Positions 33,828 to 40,701 of a stretch of 47,186 bases of DNA are shown here, piece after piece (positions within the stretch are counted from its first letter, which is position 1; every line of letters starts with the position of its first letter). The position numbers and the translations under genes were made by a program. The DNA is from Actinomycetota bacterium. Lineage in GTDB: Bacteria; Actinomycetota; Acidimicrobiia; Acidimicrobiales; MedAcidi-G1. The stretch lies in assembly GCA_014381945.1 (NCBI GenBank), contig JACNKQ010000023.1:1-47186 (forward strand). The letters are read 5' to 3'. The notes beneath the pieces were generated by a model, which was given only the letters and a program-made list of their open reading frames with translations, made no database searches and was not told the origin of the DNA.

Positions 33828-35216
33828 ATGCCCAAGACCATTCGCACAACATTCGCCCTTTTCCTGCTCGTCTCGCTGGTCGCCGTCGCCTGCGCCAAGG
33901 ACGAGGACGCCGGGACCGCCCAGCCGGATGCAGCCGGCACCGCGGTCTCCGGGGAGATAGAGGCAACCCCGGTCGTAGAGGTCGAAGGTGCCCACGTGGC
34001 CACGCTGACCCTCACCGAGTTCGCGATAGGCGGCGACCTGACCGTTCCCGCCGGACAGGTGGTCCTCTCGCTCGTGAACAAGGGAGCCATCGACCACAAC
34101 GTTCGCTTCGACGGCGACACCATCTCGCCTGACATCGCAGCCGGCGGGTCAGCGACGCTCGACCTCGGCAACCTCGAGCCGGGCACCTACGAACTGCTCT
34201 GTGAGATCGCCGGCCACAAGGAAGCCGGCATGGTCACCACCCTCACCGTGGTAGACGACGACGGCACGATGGCCGCATCCGACGGCCACGGACACGATGA
34301 CGAAATCGACTGGGCCGAGATGGACCGCATCATGCTCGAGTCGATCAGGGCGTTCCCGGCAGAAACAGAGGGAGTCGGCAACGAGGCCCTCGAGCCGACC
34401 GTGCTCGCAGACGGCACCAGGGAGTTCCACATCACCGCCGAGATCACCCCCTGGGAGGTTGAGCCCGGACGGATCGTGGACGCCTGGACCTACAACGGTC
34501 AGGTGCCCGGACCGACCATCCGGGTCGAAGACGGTGACAAGGTCCGGGTGGTGCTCGACAACCAGTTGCCGCTCGGAACCGACATCCACTGGCACGGGAT
34601 CCAGACGCCCAACTCCATGGACGGCGTGGCGCCTCTCACCCAGGACCTGGTCGAGTCGGGTGATTCGTTTGTTTACGAGTTCGTCGCCGAAGGGCCGAGG
34701 GTCGGCATGTACCACGCCCACCACATGGGCCACATGGCCATCCCCAACGGGCTATTCGGCGTGTTCACGATCGGCGAGGTGGCGTTGCCGCTCGGTCGCA
34801 CCATCAGCGGGATCGAGATCCCCGACGTGGTCGAGGTCGCCCAGAGGATCCCCATGGTGCTCAACGACGCCGGCGTCATCGGCTACTCGCTCAACGGCAA
34901 GTCGTTTCCGGCAACCCAGCCGTACGTAGCAACCGTCGGCGACTGGATCGTCGTCGACTACTACAACGAGGGCCTCCAGATCCACCCGATGCACATGCAC
35001 CAGTTCCCACAGGTGGTGTTCGCCAAGGACGGCTTCCCCCTCGACCATCCGTATGCCGCCGACACGATCAACGTCGCACCCGGCGAGCGGTACTCGGTGC
35101 TCGTCCAGGTCGACACGCCCGGCGTCTGGGTCTGGCACTGCCACATCCTCAGCCACGTCGAGCGCGATTCCGGCATGTTCGGCATGGTCACCGCCATAAT
35201 CGTGCAGGAGGCATGA
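33828..35216 (+). CDS. multicopper oxidase with N-terminal cupredoxin domain
   Basis: Predicted lipoprotein of 462 aa with lipobox VAVAC (Cys22). Residues about 50-142 are a plastocyanin-like domain with type 1 copper ligands H90, C125, H130 and M135 (DHNV; LLCEIAGHKEAGM). A His/Asp linker follows. Residues about 195-460 are a two-domain multicopper oxidase with HWH (254-256), HAH (296-298), HPMHMH (386-391) and HCHILSHVERDSGM (437-450), which supply the trinuclear cluster and a type 1 site. It would oxidise a phenolic, metal or nitrogen substrate outside the membrane. ATG at 33828 with GGAGG 6 nt upstream. An out-of-frame ATG at 33797 also has a strong ribosome site. Confidence 0.88.
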   Translation: MPKTIRTTFALFLLVSLVAVACAKDEDAGTAQPDAAGTAVSGEIEATPVVEVEGAHVATLTLTEFAIGGDLTVPAGQVVLSLVNKGAIDHNVRFDGDTISPDIAAGGSATLDLGNLEPGTYELLCEIAGHKEAGMVTTLTVVDDDGTMAASDGHGHDDEIDWAEMDRIMLESIRAFPAETEGVGNEALEPTVLADGTREFHITAEITPWEVEPGRIVDAWTYNGQVPGPTIRVEDGDKVRVVLDNQLPLGTDIHWHGIQTPNSMDGVAPLTQDLVESGDSFVYEFVAEGPRVGMYHAHHMGHMAIPNGLFGVFTIGEVALPLGRTISGIEIPDVVEVAQRIPMVLNDAGVIGYSLNGKSFPATQPYVATVGDWIVVDYYNEGLQIHPMHMHQFPQVVFAKDGFPLDHPYAADTINVAPGERYSVLVQVDTPGVWVWHCHILSHVERDSGMFGMVTAIIVQEA

Positions 35217-35238
35217 ACCGCGTGCCCTGCCCGAACGG

Positions 35239-35267
35239 TTGACAAACCGGCGCTGCGGCGCGACAGT
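35239..35267 (+). promoter_or_regulatory. promoter of the candidate RNA
   Basis: A perfect -35 TTGACA (35239-35244) and a weak -10 GACAGT (35262-35267) with a 17-bp spacer, 22 bp after the oxidase stop. Predicted start of transcription near 35274. Confidence 0.45.
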
Positions 35268-35279
35268 GACATAGGTCAC
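35266..35279. promoter_or_regulatory. CRP/GlxR-like palindrome
   Basis: GTGAC-ATAG-GTCAC is a perfect 5+5 inverted repeat that fits GTGA-N2-TA-N2-TCAC, the core of CRP/GlxR sites. It covers the -10 box and the predicted start, so a bound regulator would be expected to repress. Confidence 0.5.
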
Positions 35280-35343
35280 CCTGCCTACAAGGTGGGGGGC
35301 TGATCGACACGGTCTTATGTCCACGAGCGACGGGAGGCTGAAC

Positions 35344-35394
35344 GTGCGATCCGACCGGTTCGAGGGACGGTGTCGAGCCCCACCCTGCGGGTGA
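35344..35394 (+). CDS. possible 16-aa leader peptide
   Basis: GTG at 35344 is preceded by GGGAGG at 6-nt spacing and runs 16 codons (VRSDRFEGRCRAPPCG) to a TGA inside the hairpin loop region. The position inside the candidate RNA arm would suit translation-dependent attenuation. No downstream pathway gene makes this obvious, so it may be chance. Confidence 0.25.
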   Translation: MRSDRFEGRCRAPPCG

Positions 35395-35506
35395 GTCCGA
35401 GGTCCCGGTAGAGAGCCGGTCCCCTCACGTTCTCGCAACCAACGCCCTGCTGGGCCTCGGAGAACGGCTGACGCGAGACGACTCGATCCCGGGCCTTGAA
35501 ATGGAG

Positions 35507-35539
35507 CGGCGTCCTCCCCATCCATTGAGGAGGGCGCCG
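35507..35539 (+). terminator. terminator-like hairpin of the candidate RNA
   Basis: CGGCGTCCTCC and GGAGGGCGCCG form an 11-bp stem with one G-T pair and an 11-nt loop, followed by TTT at 35540-35542. It is the best intrinsic-terminator candidate in the window. Confidence 0.65.
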
Positions 35540-35582
35540 TTTCGCGTGTCACAGGATGGTACTGACGGGGTTCATCGACCGA

Positions 35583-35611
35583 TTGACACAGATCCGGACC
35601 AGATATACGTT
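35583..35611 (+). promoter_or_regulatory. near-consensus housekeeping promoter
   Basis: TTGACA (35583-35588), a 17-bp spacer and TACGTT (35606-35611). Predicted start near 35618, about 20 nt before the GTG at 35638; the frame's first GTG at 35614 would lie upstream of the transcript. Confidence 0.7.
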
Positions 35612-35637
35612 CCGTGGATATACGGTGTTCCATAGAC

Positions 35638-36165
35638 GTGTGGCAACGACGGGCGAAAAGGGCAACTGGTCTGGTCGCCGGTGTGCTCCTCATCGTTGCC
35701 TCACCGGCAAATGCCCAAGCCGTATCTTCTGATGAGCCGCAGCGAGAGGAACTGGTTGAGTCCGCACTCGGGGTCCTCACCATTGAGTCAGACGGGTTGG
35801 AATTGGTGAGAACCGTACGCACCTGGATCCGCCCAGATGGAGTCTTCCGTTCGACGTCACAGACGACGAGCGGCATAGGCCTCGGAGCTTCTGAAGATGT
35901 CTATGGACTCGGTGACGGCCGACAGATCGCCATCATCTCGCCTGCACGCGGGGTGCCTGGTCAAGCAACGCTGGTTGACAACAGTGCGCACTATGCGATC
36001 GATGGCAACGGTGAACGGTTGTCTGAGGGCTTTTCGAGGTCGACGGGATCGGCCAGCGTCGCCTATCGCGTCTTGCAGGTCGATCGCGTCGCTGCCACTC
36101 AAGCCTTTTTAGCAACTGCCGCTGCTATTGAAGACCGCTGTTCCGGTACACCAGGCTTCCGTTGA
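35638..36165 (+). CDS. exported orphan protein, possibly frameshifted
   Basis: Protein of 175 aa that I do not recognise. The signal peptide is VWQRRAKRATGLVAGVLLIVASPANAQA, with an AxA cleavage site. The mature part is strand-rich and polar (ESDGLELVRTVRTWIRPDGVFRSTSQTTSG .. YGLGDGRQIAIISP). GTG at 35638 was chosen over 35614 from the promoter position. The region is visibly less GC-rich than its neighbours with more varied third positions, which suggests foreign origin. Its end overlaps the next frame by 38 bp; a one-base change between 36113 and 36165 would join the two. Confidence 0.6.
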   Translation: MWQRRAKRATGLVAGVLLIVASPANAQAVSSDEPQREELVESALGVLTIESDGLELVRTVRTWIRPDGVFRSTSQTTSGIGLGASEDVYGLGDGRQIAIISPARGVPGQATLVDNSAHYAIDGNGERLSEGFSRSTGSASVAYRVLQVDRVAATQAFLATAAAIEDRCSGTPGFR

Positions 36166-36541
36166 GTCGCCGTCCACTGGAGACCCACGCTCCTCGGCAT
36201 GGAACTTCGGCTACGGAATGCTCGCGTACGGAACCCAGCCATGCTCTCTGCACTACAACTACCGAAACAACGTGAGCGACTTCTTCTATGCCTACACCCT
36301 GCGCCGTCCCGCGTGTCGCTGGGTCCAGGTATCCCTGTGGAACTGGGCGCTCGGAAGTCCATGCGGTGGCGCGTTCGTCGGCGTCGGACCGCTCTCCACC
36401 TACTTCTCCTCAGCGTCCACCTATTCGGACACCATCAACGGCTACTCGTACGAATACATGTGCTCCAACCATGCAGCGTGGGATGAGGATTGGGTGCTCC
36501 ATGTGCCTTGGGTCTCCCTCCGCGCCGGTGTGCCGGGCTGA
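36128..36541 (+). CDS. Trp/Tyr/Cys-rich orphan, likely continuation of previous gene
   Basis: Frame of 137 aa, starting at TTG if independent. Aromatic- and Cys-rich (SAWNFGYGMLAYGTQPCSLHYNYRNN; CRWVQVSLWNWALGSPCGG; YEYMCSNHAAWDEDW), a composition typical of secreted domains, but it has no signal peptide. It opens at 36113 after a TAG in that frame, inside the end of the previous gene. The most economical reading is one secreted protein of about 300 aa broken by a single-base frameshift. A translationally coupled second gene is the alternative. Confidence 0.5.
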   Translation: MKTAVPVHQASVESPSTGDPRSSAWNFGYGMLAYGTQPCSLHYNYRNNVSDFFYAYTLRRPACRWVQVSLWNWALGSPCGGAFVGVGPLSTYFSSASTYSDTINGYSYEYMCSNHAAWDEDWVLHVPWVSLRAGVPG

Positions 36542-36549
36542 TCCGAATC

Positions 36550-36915
36550 ATGCGGGATTGGTCGAGGTCAGTTCATGTCCTGCTCGCACTCGGTCTCTTG
36601 TTCGGCTGCGCATCCGCGGCAGACGCCCGCTACCGGGAATCGGCTGAGCACGCGGTTGTGCAGTGGATCAACACCACCGGGCTCGTGACGACAGTCGGTA
36701 CGTGGGAGGATCGGCTGGCTGACCTTTGTGCCACCGACCCGTGGAACGAAGCCACGGCACGAGCCTTCGCCGAGGAGTTCCTCGATGCCGACGGTGGCGG
36801 CGACCAACTGCTCGCCCACGCCATGGGGTCGGTCTGGCTCAACGCCCTCGACGCCTGCCGAGAACGCTTTCCCGCATCGGCCATCGAGTCCGGCCCACCC
36901 CGTCCCGGGCCCTAA
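36550..36915 (+). CDS. small predicted lipoprotein
   Basis: Protein of 121 aa. The signal peptide VHVLLALGLLFG is followed by lipobox LFGC; the mature part is YRESAEHAVVQWINTTGLVTTVGTWEDRLADLCATDP with several Cys and Trp residues. ATG at 36550, 8 bp after the preceding frame, so it is probably the last gene of the same small exported-protein operon. Not recognised. A longer frame upstream (from 36490) lacks a signal-peptide-like start. Confidence 0.6.
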   Translation: MRDWSRSVHVLLALGLLFGCASAADARYRESAEHAVVQWINTTGLVTTVGTWEDRLADLCATDPWNEATARAFAEEFLDADGGGDQLLAHAMGSVWLNALDACRERFPASAIESGPPRPGP

Positions 36916-36933
36916 GCCGGCCGTTCCGCTCGA

Positions 36934-37761
36934 CTACGCGGCCAGGTGCTTCAGCACCTTCGGCAGCAACTCGGGCAGGCAGGCGTCCGGGACCTCGTGG
37001 CCGAGGCCCTCGACCAGCCAGAGTTCAGCGCCGGGGATGCCCTCGGCGAGGGCGATGCCGTGCTCGACCGGAAACACCGGGTCGGCAGTGCCGTGGACAA
37101 CGAGCGTCCGGGCCGCGATGTCGTCCAGCCGGTCGAGGCGTGACGGCGACGAGTTGACGGCCGGACCGTGCCCCGTCTCGGGGAACCAGCAACGGGCCAC
37201 ATCGGTGTCGGCGACAAGCGTCGCTGCCGTCTCATCGAACGGGTAGCGGTTGCCGACGAAGAGCCGGTCGAGTTCGACAAGCCACGCCACCTTCTCGACA
37301 TGTCCGACGGGAGGTGGGGCGAAGAGGCGCTCGGTCATCTGGTCGACCAGCCTGTCGTCCGGGGGTGGAAGGCGATCGTCGCCGAGCCCCGGGGTGGAGC
37401 ACAACAGGGTCAGCGACCGCACCCGTTCGGGGTGCTCGAGCGCCATGACCTGGGCGACCATTCCTCCCATCGAACGGCCGATCAGATGGGCGGCCTCGGT
37501 TCCCTCGCCGTCGAGCACCCGGCAGGCGTCGACCTCCAGGTCGTCGAGCGTGTAGCCGACATCGGAGGGCAGTTTCGTGGAAAGCCCACAATCGCGTGTG
37601 TCGAACCGCACCACCCGATGGCCGGCTCCGACAAGCGGATCCACGAATGCCGGCGTCCACCGCGTGCACTGGGCGTCGGCACCCGACAACAGCAGCACCG
37701 GCTCGCCGTCGACCGGCCCGAGGGCCTCGACGTGCAGTTCGACCGACGACCCATCACCCAT
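36934..37761 (-). CDS. alpha/beta hydrolase
   Basis: Alpha/beta hydrolase fold protein of 275 aa: strand-3 LLLSGADAQCTRWTP, DTRDCGLSTK, nucleophile elbow LIGRSMGGMVAQ (Ser in GxSxG), acid region VVHGTADPVFPVEHG (Asp), and the catalytic His in VEGLGHEVPD. Cytosolic. It resembles esterase/carboxylesterase-type members such as tropinesterase-like proteins; substrate unknown. The ATG at 37761 has a TACCCT box 8 nt upstream. Convergent with the lipoprotein gene and divergent from the thioesterase. Confidence 0.88.
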   Translation of the reverse strand: MGDGSSVELHVEALGPVDGEPVLLLSGADAQCTRWTPAFVDPLVGAGHRVVRFDTRDCGLSTKLPSDVGYTLDDLEVDACRVLDGEGTEAAHLIGRSMGGMVAQVMALEHPERVRSLTLLCSTPGLGDDRLPPPDDRLVDQMTERLFAPPPVGHVEKVAWLVELDRLFVGNRYPFDETAATLVADTDVARCWFPETGHGPAVNSSPSRLDRLDDIAARTLVVHGTADPVFPVEHGIALAEGIPGAELWLVEGLGHEVPDACLPELLPKVLKHLAA

Positions 37762-37769
37762 GGCTCGGG

Positions 37770-37775
37770 AGGGTA
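37770..37775 (-). promoter_or_regulatory. -10 box, leaderless
   Basis: TACCCT on the minus strand ends 8 nt before the ATG at 37761 of the hydrolase. Confidence 0.5.
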
Positions 37776-37802
37776 CCCACGCCGACCCGGTAGGACGAGG
37801 GC

Positions 37803-37808
37803 TAGCGT
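37803..37808 (+). promoter_or_regulatory. -10 box, leaderless
   Basis: TAGCGT ends 7 nt before the ATG at 37816 of the thioesterase. Confidence 0.55.
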
Positions 37809-37815
37809 CCTCCCG

Positions 37816-38238
37816 ATGCCCGAATGCCACCGACACACAGTCAAGGTCCGCTTCTACGAGCTCGACCCCTACGGACACCTCAACCATTCCGTGTACGTGC
37901 AGTTGTTCGAGACCGGCCGCATCGAGCTGCTCGACTCGGTGGGGCTCGGGCTCCAGGACCTCGAGGGTCGTGGCTACCGGTTCATCGTCTCGCGCATCGA
38001 GACCCGGTTCCTCGCCTCGGCCGTAGGTGGCGACTCCCTCGTCATCGAGACCGAGGTGGTCCAGAACCGGCGAGCGTCGTCACGGTGGGGCCAGCGGATC
38101 CTGCGCGGCGACGAGGTCCTCGCCACCCAGGAGGTGCTCGTTGCGGTCACCGACACCGACGGCAGGCCGGTGCGGATCCCGGCCCTGATCAGCGATGCGC
38201 TCGCCCCGTACGCGATCGATCATGAAGGGCCGACCTGA
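37816..38238 (+). CDS. 4HBT/YbgC-type acyl-CoA thioesterase
   Basis: Single hot-dog protein of 140 aa. The active-site helix motif is VRFYELDPYGHLNHSVYVQLFETGRIELL, with the catalytic Asp in D-x2-GH-x-N. A typical second half follows (FIVSRIETRFLASAVGGDSLVIETEV). It would hydrolyse an acyl-CoA or acyl carrier thioester. The TGA stop overlaps the ATG of the DUF368 gene (TGATG), so the two are coupled. Confidence 0.88.
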   Translation: MPECHRHTVKVRFYELDPYGHLNHSVYVQLFETGRIELLDSVGLGLQDLEGRGYRFIVSRIETRFLASAVGGDSLVIETEVVQNRRASSRWGQRILRGDEVLATQEVLVAVTDTDGRPVRIPALISDALAPYAIDHEGPT

Positions 38239-39146
38239 TGGCCACCCAGGCAAGCACGGCCACGCGCGTTGCCCAGGGTGCCCTCATGGGGGCGGCCAAC
38301 ATCGTGCCCGGGGTCTCGGGCGGGACCCTCGCCCTCATGTTCGGCATCTACGAGCGTCTCATCGGTGCGATCCGAGACGGCGCCGGATCGCTGCTCCGGT
38401 TCGCCCGCGGTGACGTACGGGGGGGCATCGACCGCCTGAAGTCGGTCGAGTGGGGGCTCCTGCTACCGCTGGCCGGCGGAGCGTTCATAACGGTCGTCGT
38501 GCTCGCCGGGCTGCTCGAATCCGGACTCGAGAACCATCCTGAGGAGATGGCCGGACTGTTCCTCGGCCTCGTGATGGCGTCGATCGTGGTGTCGTGGCGG
38601 CTCCCCAAATGGGACGGCCCCCGCCTGGTCCTGATGGCGGTCGTCGGCGTGATCCTGTTCGCCGCCCTCGGCTGGCAGACCGGACCGGTCGTCGACCCGT
38701 CACCGCTCGTACTGTTCGTGGCCGGGGCGATCGCCGTCTGCGCAATGATCCTGCCCGGCCTGTCCGGTTCGTTCCTTCTGCTCATGTTCGGCATGTACGA
38801 GGCCGTCCTGACCGTGATCGACGAGCGGACGATCGGCGATGCCGTCGTGTTCGGCGTGGGCGCCCTGCTGGGCCTGGCGCTGTTCGCCTCGCTGCTCACC
38901 CGACTCCTCGAACGTCACCACGACACGATGCTGGCCGTGCTCATCGGCCTCATGGTCGGCTCGTTGCGGGTGCTGTGGCCCTGGCCCAACGGCGTGGGCG
39001 TCATCGGCGACACCGCCGACTCGTCGATTTCCGGCACGGACCTCGAATGGCCACCGGCCGGCGACCTGCCGGTTCCGCTGCTGCTCGCCGCCGCAGCGTT
39101 CGCCGTCGTGCTCATCGTCGACCGCCTAGCCCACAATCGCTCCTGA
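38238..39146 (+). CDS. popT: DUF368 undecaprenyl-phosphate translocase (PopT-type)
   Basis: Membrane protein of 302 aa of the DUF368 family, members of which (PopT) recycle undecaprenyl phosphate across the membrane. The N-terminal signature GALMGAANIVPGVSGGTLALMFGIYERLI is repeated in the second half as AMILPGLSGSFLLLMFGMYEAVL, the inverted-repeat hallmark. About nine membrane segments. Start overlaps the thioesterase stop. The assignment rests on the family; PopT has been shown in other bacteria. Confidence 0.88.
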   Translation: MATQASTATRVAQGALMGAANIVPGVSGGTLALMFGIYERLIGAIRDGAGSLLRFARGDVRGGIDRLKSVEWGLLLPLAGGAFITVVVLAGLLESGLENHPEEMAGLFLGLVMASIVVSWRLPKWDGPRLVLMAVVGVILFAALGWQTGPVVDPSPLVLFVAGAIAVCAMILPGLSGSFLLLMFGMYEAVLTVIDERTIGDAVVFGVGALLGLALFASLLTRLLERHHDTMLAVLIGLMVGSLRVLWPWPNGVGVIGDTADSSISGTDLEWPPAGDLPVPLLLAAAAFAVVLIVDRLAHNRS

Positions 39147-39160
39147 GCGAATCCAGTTCC

Positions 39161-39205
39161 AGGTCAGCCAGGTCAGCCAGGTCAGCCAGGTCAGCCAGGT
39201 CAGCC
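39161..39205. repeat. 9-bp tandem repeat, 5 perfect copies
   Basis: AGGTCAGCC repeated five times without a mismatch in the gap between popT and the convergent unknown gene. On the minus strand each unit gives TGA-CCT-GGC in the frame of the unknown gene, so its stop codon is the first of five in-frame TGA codons. Confidence 0.97.
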
Positions 39206-40300
39206 GTACAGGGGATACGGGTCGGCGTCGGGGTCCTGTTCCGGGGGTTCGAAGTCGGCGGTCACCAGTGGATACAGGTCGGCCGGCGTGTCCCGGGGAC
39301 AGGTCCAGTCGATCTGATCGGCCACCCCGGCGATCTCGGCGAACGGCCGCAGGAACGTGAAGTACACGTAGGCGCCGCAGGCGATCTGCTCGTCACGGTC
39401 CATGCCGACGATGGACCGGTAGTGCGCCTTCTGCGCGGACCTCGCAACTGCGGCAGTGGCCACCAGGTCATCGTCGGACACCGGCTCCAGGCGCCCGCCG
39501 TCGGTCGTGTAGAGGGCGAACCCCGTGAGGTGGTCGAGGTAGTCCTCCGGATCAGACACGGTGGTCCCGAAGTCGGTGACGCTCAGTTCGAGGTCCCCAT
39601 CGAAGGCGAGCACCGCCGTCAGCCCCGAGTAGGACACGGCGGCGGCGACCTCCGACCATGCGAAGTCGCTGCGCCCCATCCTGAAGAAGTCCCGGACGAT
39701 CATCTGCCGGCCATCCGGCAGGCGGTACGGGCCGGTGTCGCCGTGGCCGACCCTCGTGTCGAAGTAGAGCAGGAACAGGTGGTTGACGAGTGTGGCGACC
39801 GCCTTTCTGAGCACGGCTCGCCGCTCCTCGTCGACCGGCGTCAACCCGACTGCCAGGTCGGCCAGGGTCGCCTTGTCGAAGGCGTCGATCCGATTGCCGG
39901 CGTCGGCGGCATGGAGCAGGCCGTCACCCCGGTACGACCGCGACACCCGGGACCAGAAGTCGAGAACGGTGTCGGTCCGTTCGACGGTGTCGAGCGACGG
40001 ATCCACCATGCCCATGACATTGCGGCCGATCAGGAAGAAGTTCGCAACACCCCACAGGAACACTGAATCCGCCTGGCAGCCAGGCCTACGGGCACGGGTT
40101 CCGATCTCCTCGGGCGACATTGCCGCCGTGATCTCACCGATGGCCTCCGGGTAGCGGCAAAACGCCTCGATGCACGACACGACCACGTACTGCGAAACCG
40201 GGATCAACTGCGAGTCGTACGAGGTGCGCTCCCGCGTCAGCACCTTGGACACCGCGTTTACCTCGCCGACGAGGGCATTTACCCGCTCCCGGACGCTCAT
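39200..40300 (-). CDS. unknown conserved-looking protein coupled to swivel domain
   Basis: Soluble protein of 366 aa that I do not recognise. It is mostly helical in its first two thirds (VRERVNALVGEVNAVSKVLTRERTSYDSQLIPVSQYVVVSCIEAFCRYPEA), with a mid-part LLYFDTRVGHGDTGPYRLPDGRQMIVRDFFRMGRSDF and an acidic C-terminus. No signal peptide, membrane helix or nucleotide-binding motif is obvious. The ATG at 40300 overlaps the stop of the swivel-domain gene by 4 bp (ATGA), so the two are translationally coupled. Ends in a repeat of stop codons. Confidence 0.7.
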   Translation of the reverse strand: MSVRERVNALVGEVNAVSKVLTRERTSYDSQLIPVSQYVVVSCIEAFCRYPEAIGEITAAMSPEEIGTRARRPGCQADSVFLWGVANFFLIGRNVMGMVDPSLDTVERTDTVLDFWSRVSRSYRGDGLLHAADAGNRIDAFDKATLADLAVGLTPVDEERRAVLRKAVATLVNHLFLLYFDTRVGHGDTGPYRLPDGRQMIVRDFFRMGRSDFAWSEVAAAVSYSGLTAVLAFDGDLELSVTDFGTTVSDPEDYLDHLTGFALYTTDGGRLEPVSDDDLVATAAVARSAQKAHYRSIVGMDRDEQIACGAYVYFTFLRPFAEIAGVADQIDWTCPRDTPADLYPLVTADFEPPEQDPDADPYPLYG

Positions 40301-40638
40301 CCTTCGATCCTAAGAATCGTGCCGCTGCTCGTCATCTCTACCTCGGTGCCGGCGTCCGGTTCCTCGTTGATGACAGCGGCAACTACCCCCGGGACCTGGA
40401 ACTCGCGGCTGATTATCCCTATGTGGCTGCGGATCGTGCCCCCGGTACACACCACCCCCGCCAACTCGTCGAAGATCGGAGACAGGAACGTGGCACCGGC
40501 ATCCCGGATCGCCGCCACGATCCCCTCGGCCCCCGAGTCCATCAGGTCGAGCACGTCAGCCGGCCCTTCGAGGCGCCGCCAGATACCCCGGGTCGGCTCG
40601 AAGTTGAAAGTCGGGTCGCCTCGGCCTATCTCCTGCAC
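40297..40638 (-). CDS. stand-alone PEP-utilising enzyme swivel domain
   Basis: Protein of 113 aa formed only by the mobile phosphohistidine domain of PEP-utilising enzymes. The signature GVVCTGGTIRSHIGIISREFQVPGVV matches the GG-x2-SH-x2-I-x2-RE-x3-P pattern, with the phospho-accepting His in RSHIGI. Normal family members (PPDK, PpsA, enzyme I) fuse it to ATP- or PEP-binding domains, absent here and in the neighbours. GTG at 40638 is fixed by a TACGGT box 6 nt upstream. It probably acts with the coupled unknown protein. Confidence 0.75.
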   Translation of the reverse strand: MQEIGRGDPTFNFEPTRGIWRRLEGPADVLDLMDSGAEGIVAAIRDAGATFLSPIFDELAGVVCTGGTIRSHIGIISREFQVPGVVAAVINEEPDAGTEVEMTSSGTILRIEG

Positions 40639-40644
40639 AGCCGG

Positions 40645-40650
40645 ACCGTA
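40645..40650 (-). promoter_or_regulatory. -10 box, leaderless
   Basis: TACGGT on the minus strand ends 6 nt before the GTG at 40638. Confidence 0.6.
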
Positions 40651-40689
40651 GCGCCGACACCTCCGGCAGGTCGCACCCGTCGGGCTCCC

Positions 40690-40695
40690 TAGGCT
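40690..40695 (+). promoter_or_regulatory. -10 box, leaderless
   Basis: TAGGCT ends 6 nt before the ATG at 40702 of the SCP2 gene. Confidence 0.55.
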
Positions 40696-40701
40696 GCCCG
40701 G

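Larger units (their letters stand above)
35275..35542 (+). ncRNA. candidate structured RNA, unknown family
   Basis: A roughly 265-nt stretch without a supportable long gene, with a promoter before it and a terminator-like hairpin at its end. Nested complementary segments can form a long arm: GAACGTG (35340-35346) with CACGTTC (35426-35432), GACCGG (35353-35358) with CCGGTC (35416-35421), GGGAC (35364-35368) with GTCCC (35402-35406), and CACCC/GGGTG around loop TGC (35381-35393). A second arm pairs CTCGC (35432-35436) with GCGAG (35473-35477) around GCCC/GGGC (35444-35455). I could not match it to tmRNA, RNase P, 6S, SRP or the riboswitch classes I know. It could be a small RNA or a leader of the downstream exported-protein genes. 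Confidence 0.55.

Noticed and set aside
35275-35542. tmRNA, RNase P, cobalamin or other known RNA
   Set aside because: The conserved cores I know for these families (tmRNA ends, the GAGGAAAGTCC box of RNase P, the B12 box) are absent.
39161-39205. Possible CRISPR array
   Set aside because: Units are 9 bp with no spacers and no cas genes are present; it is a simple tandem repeat.
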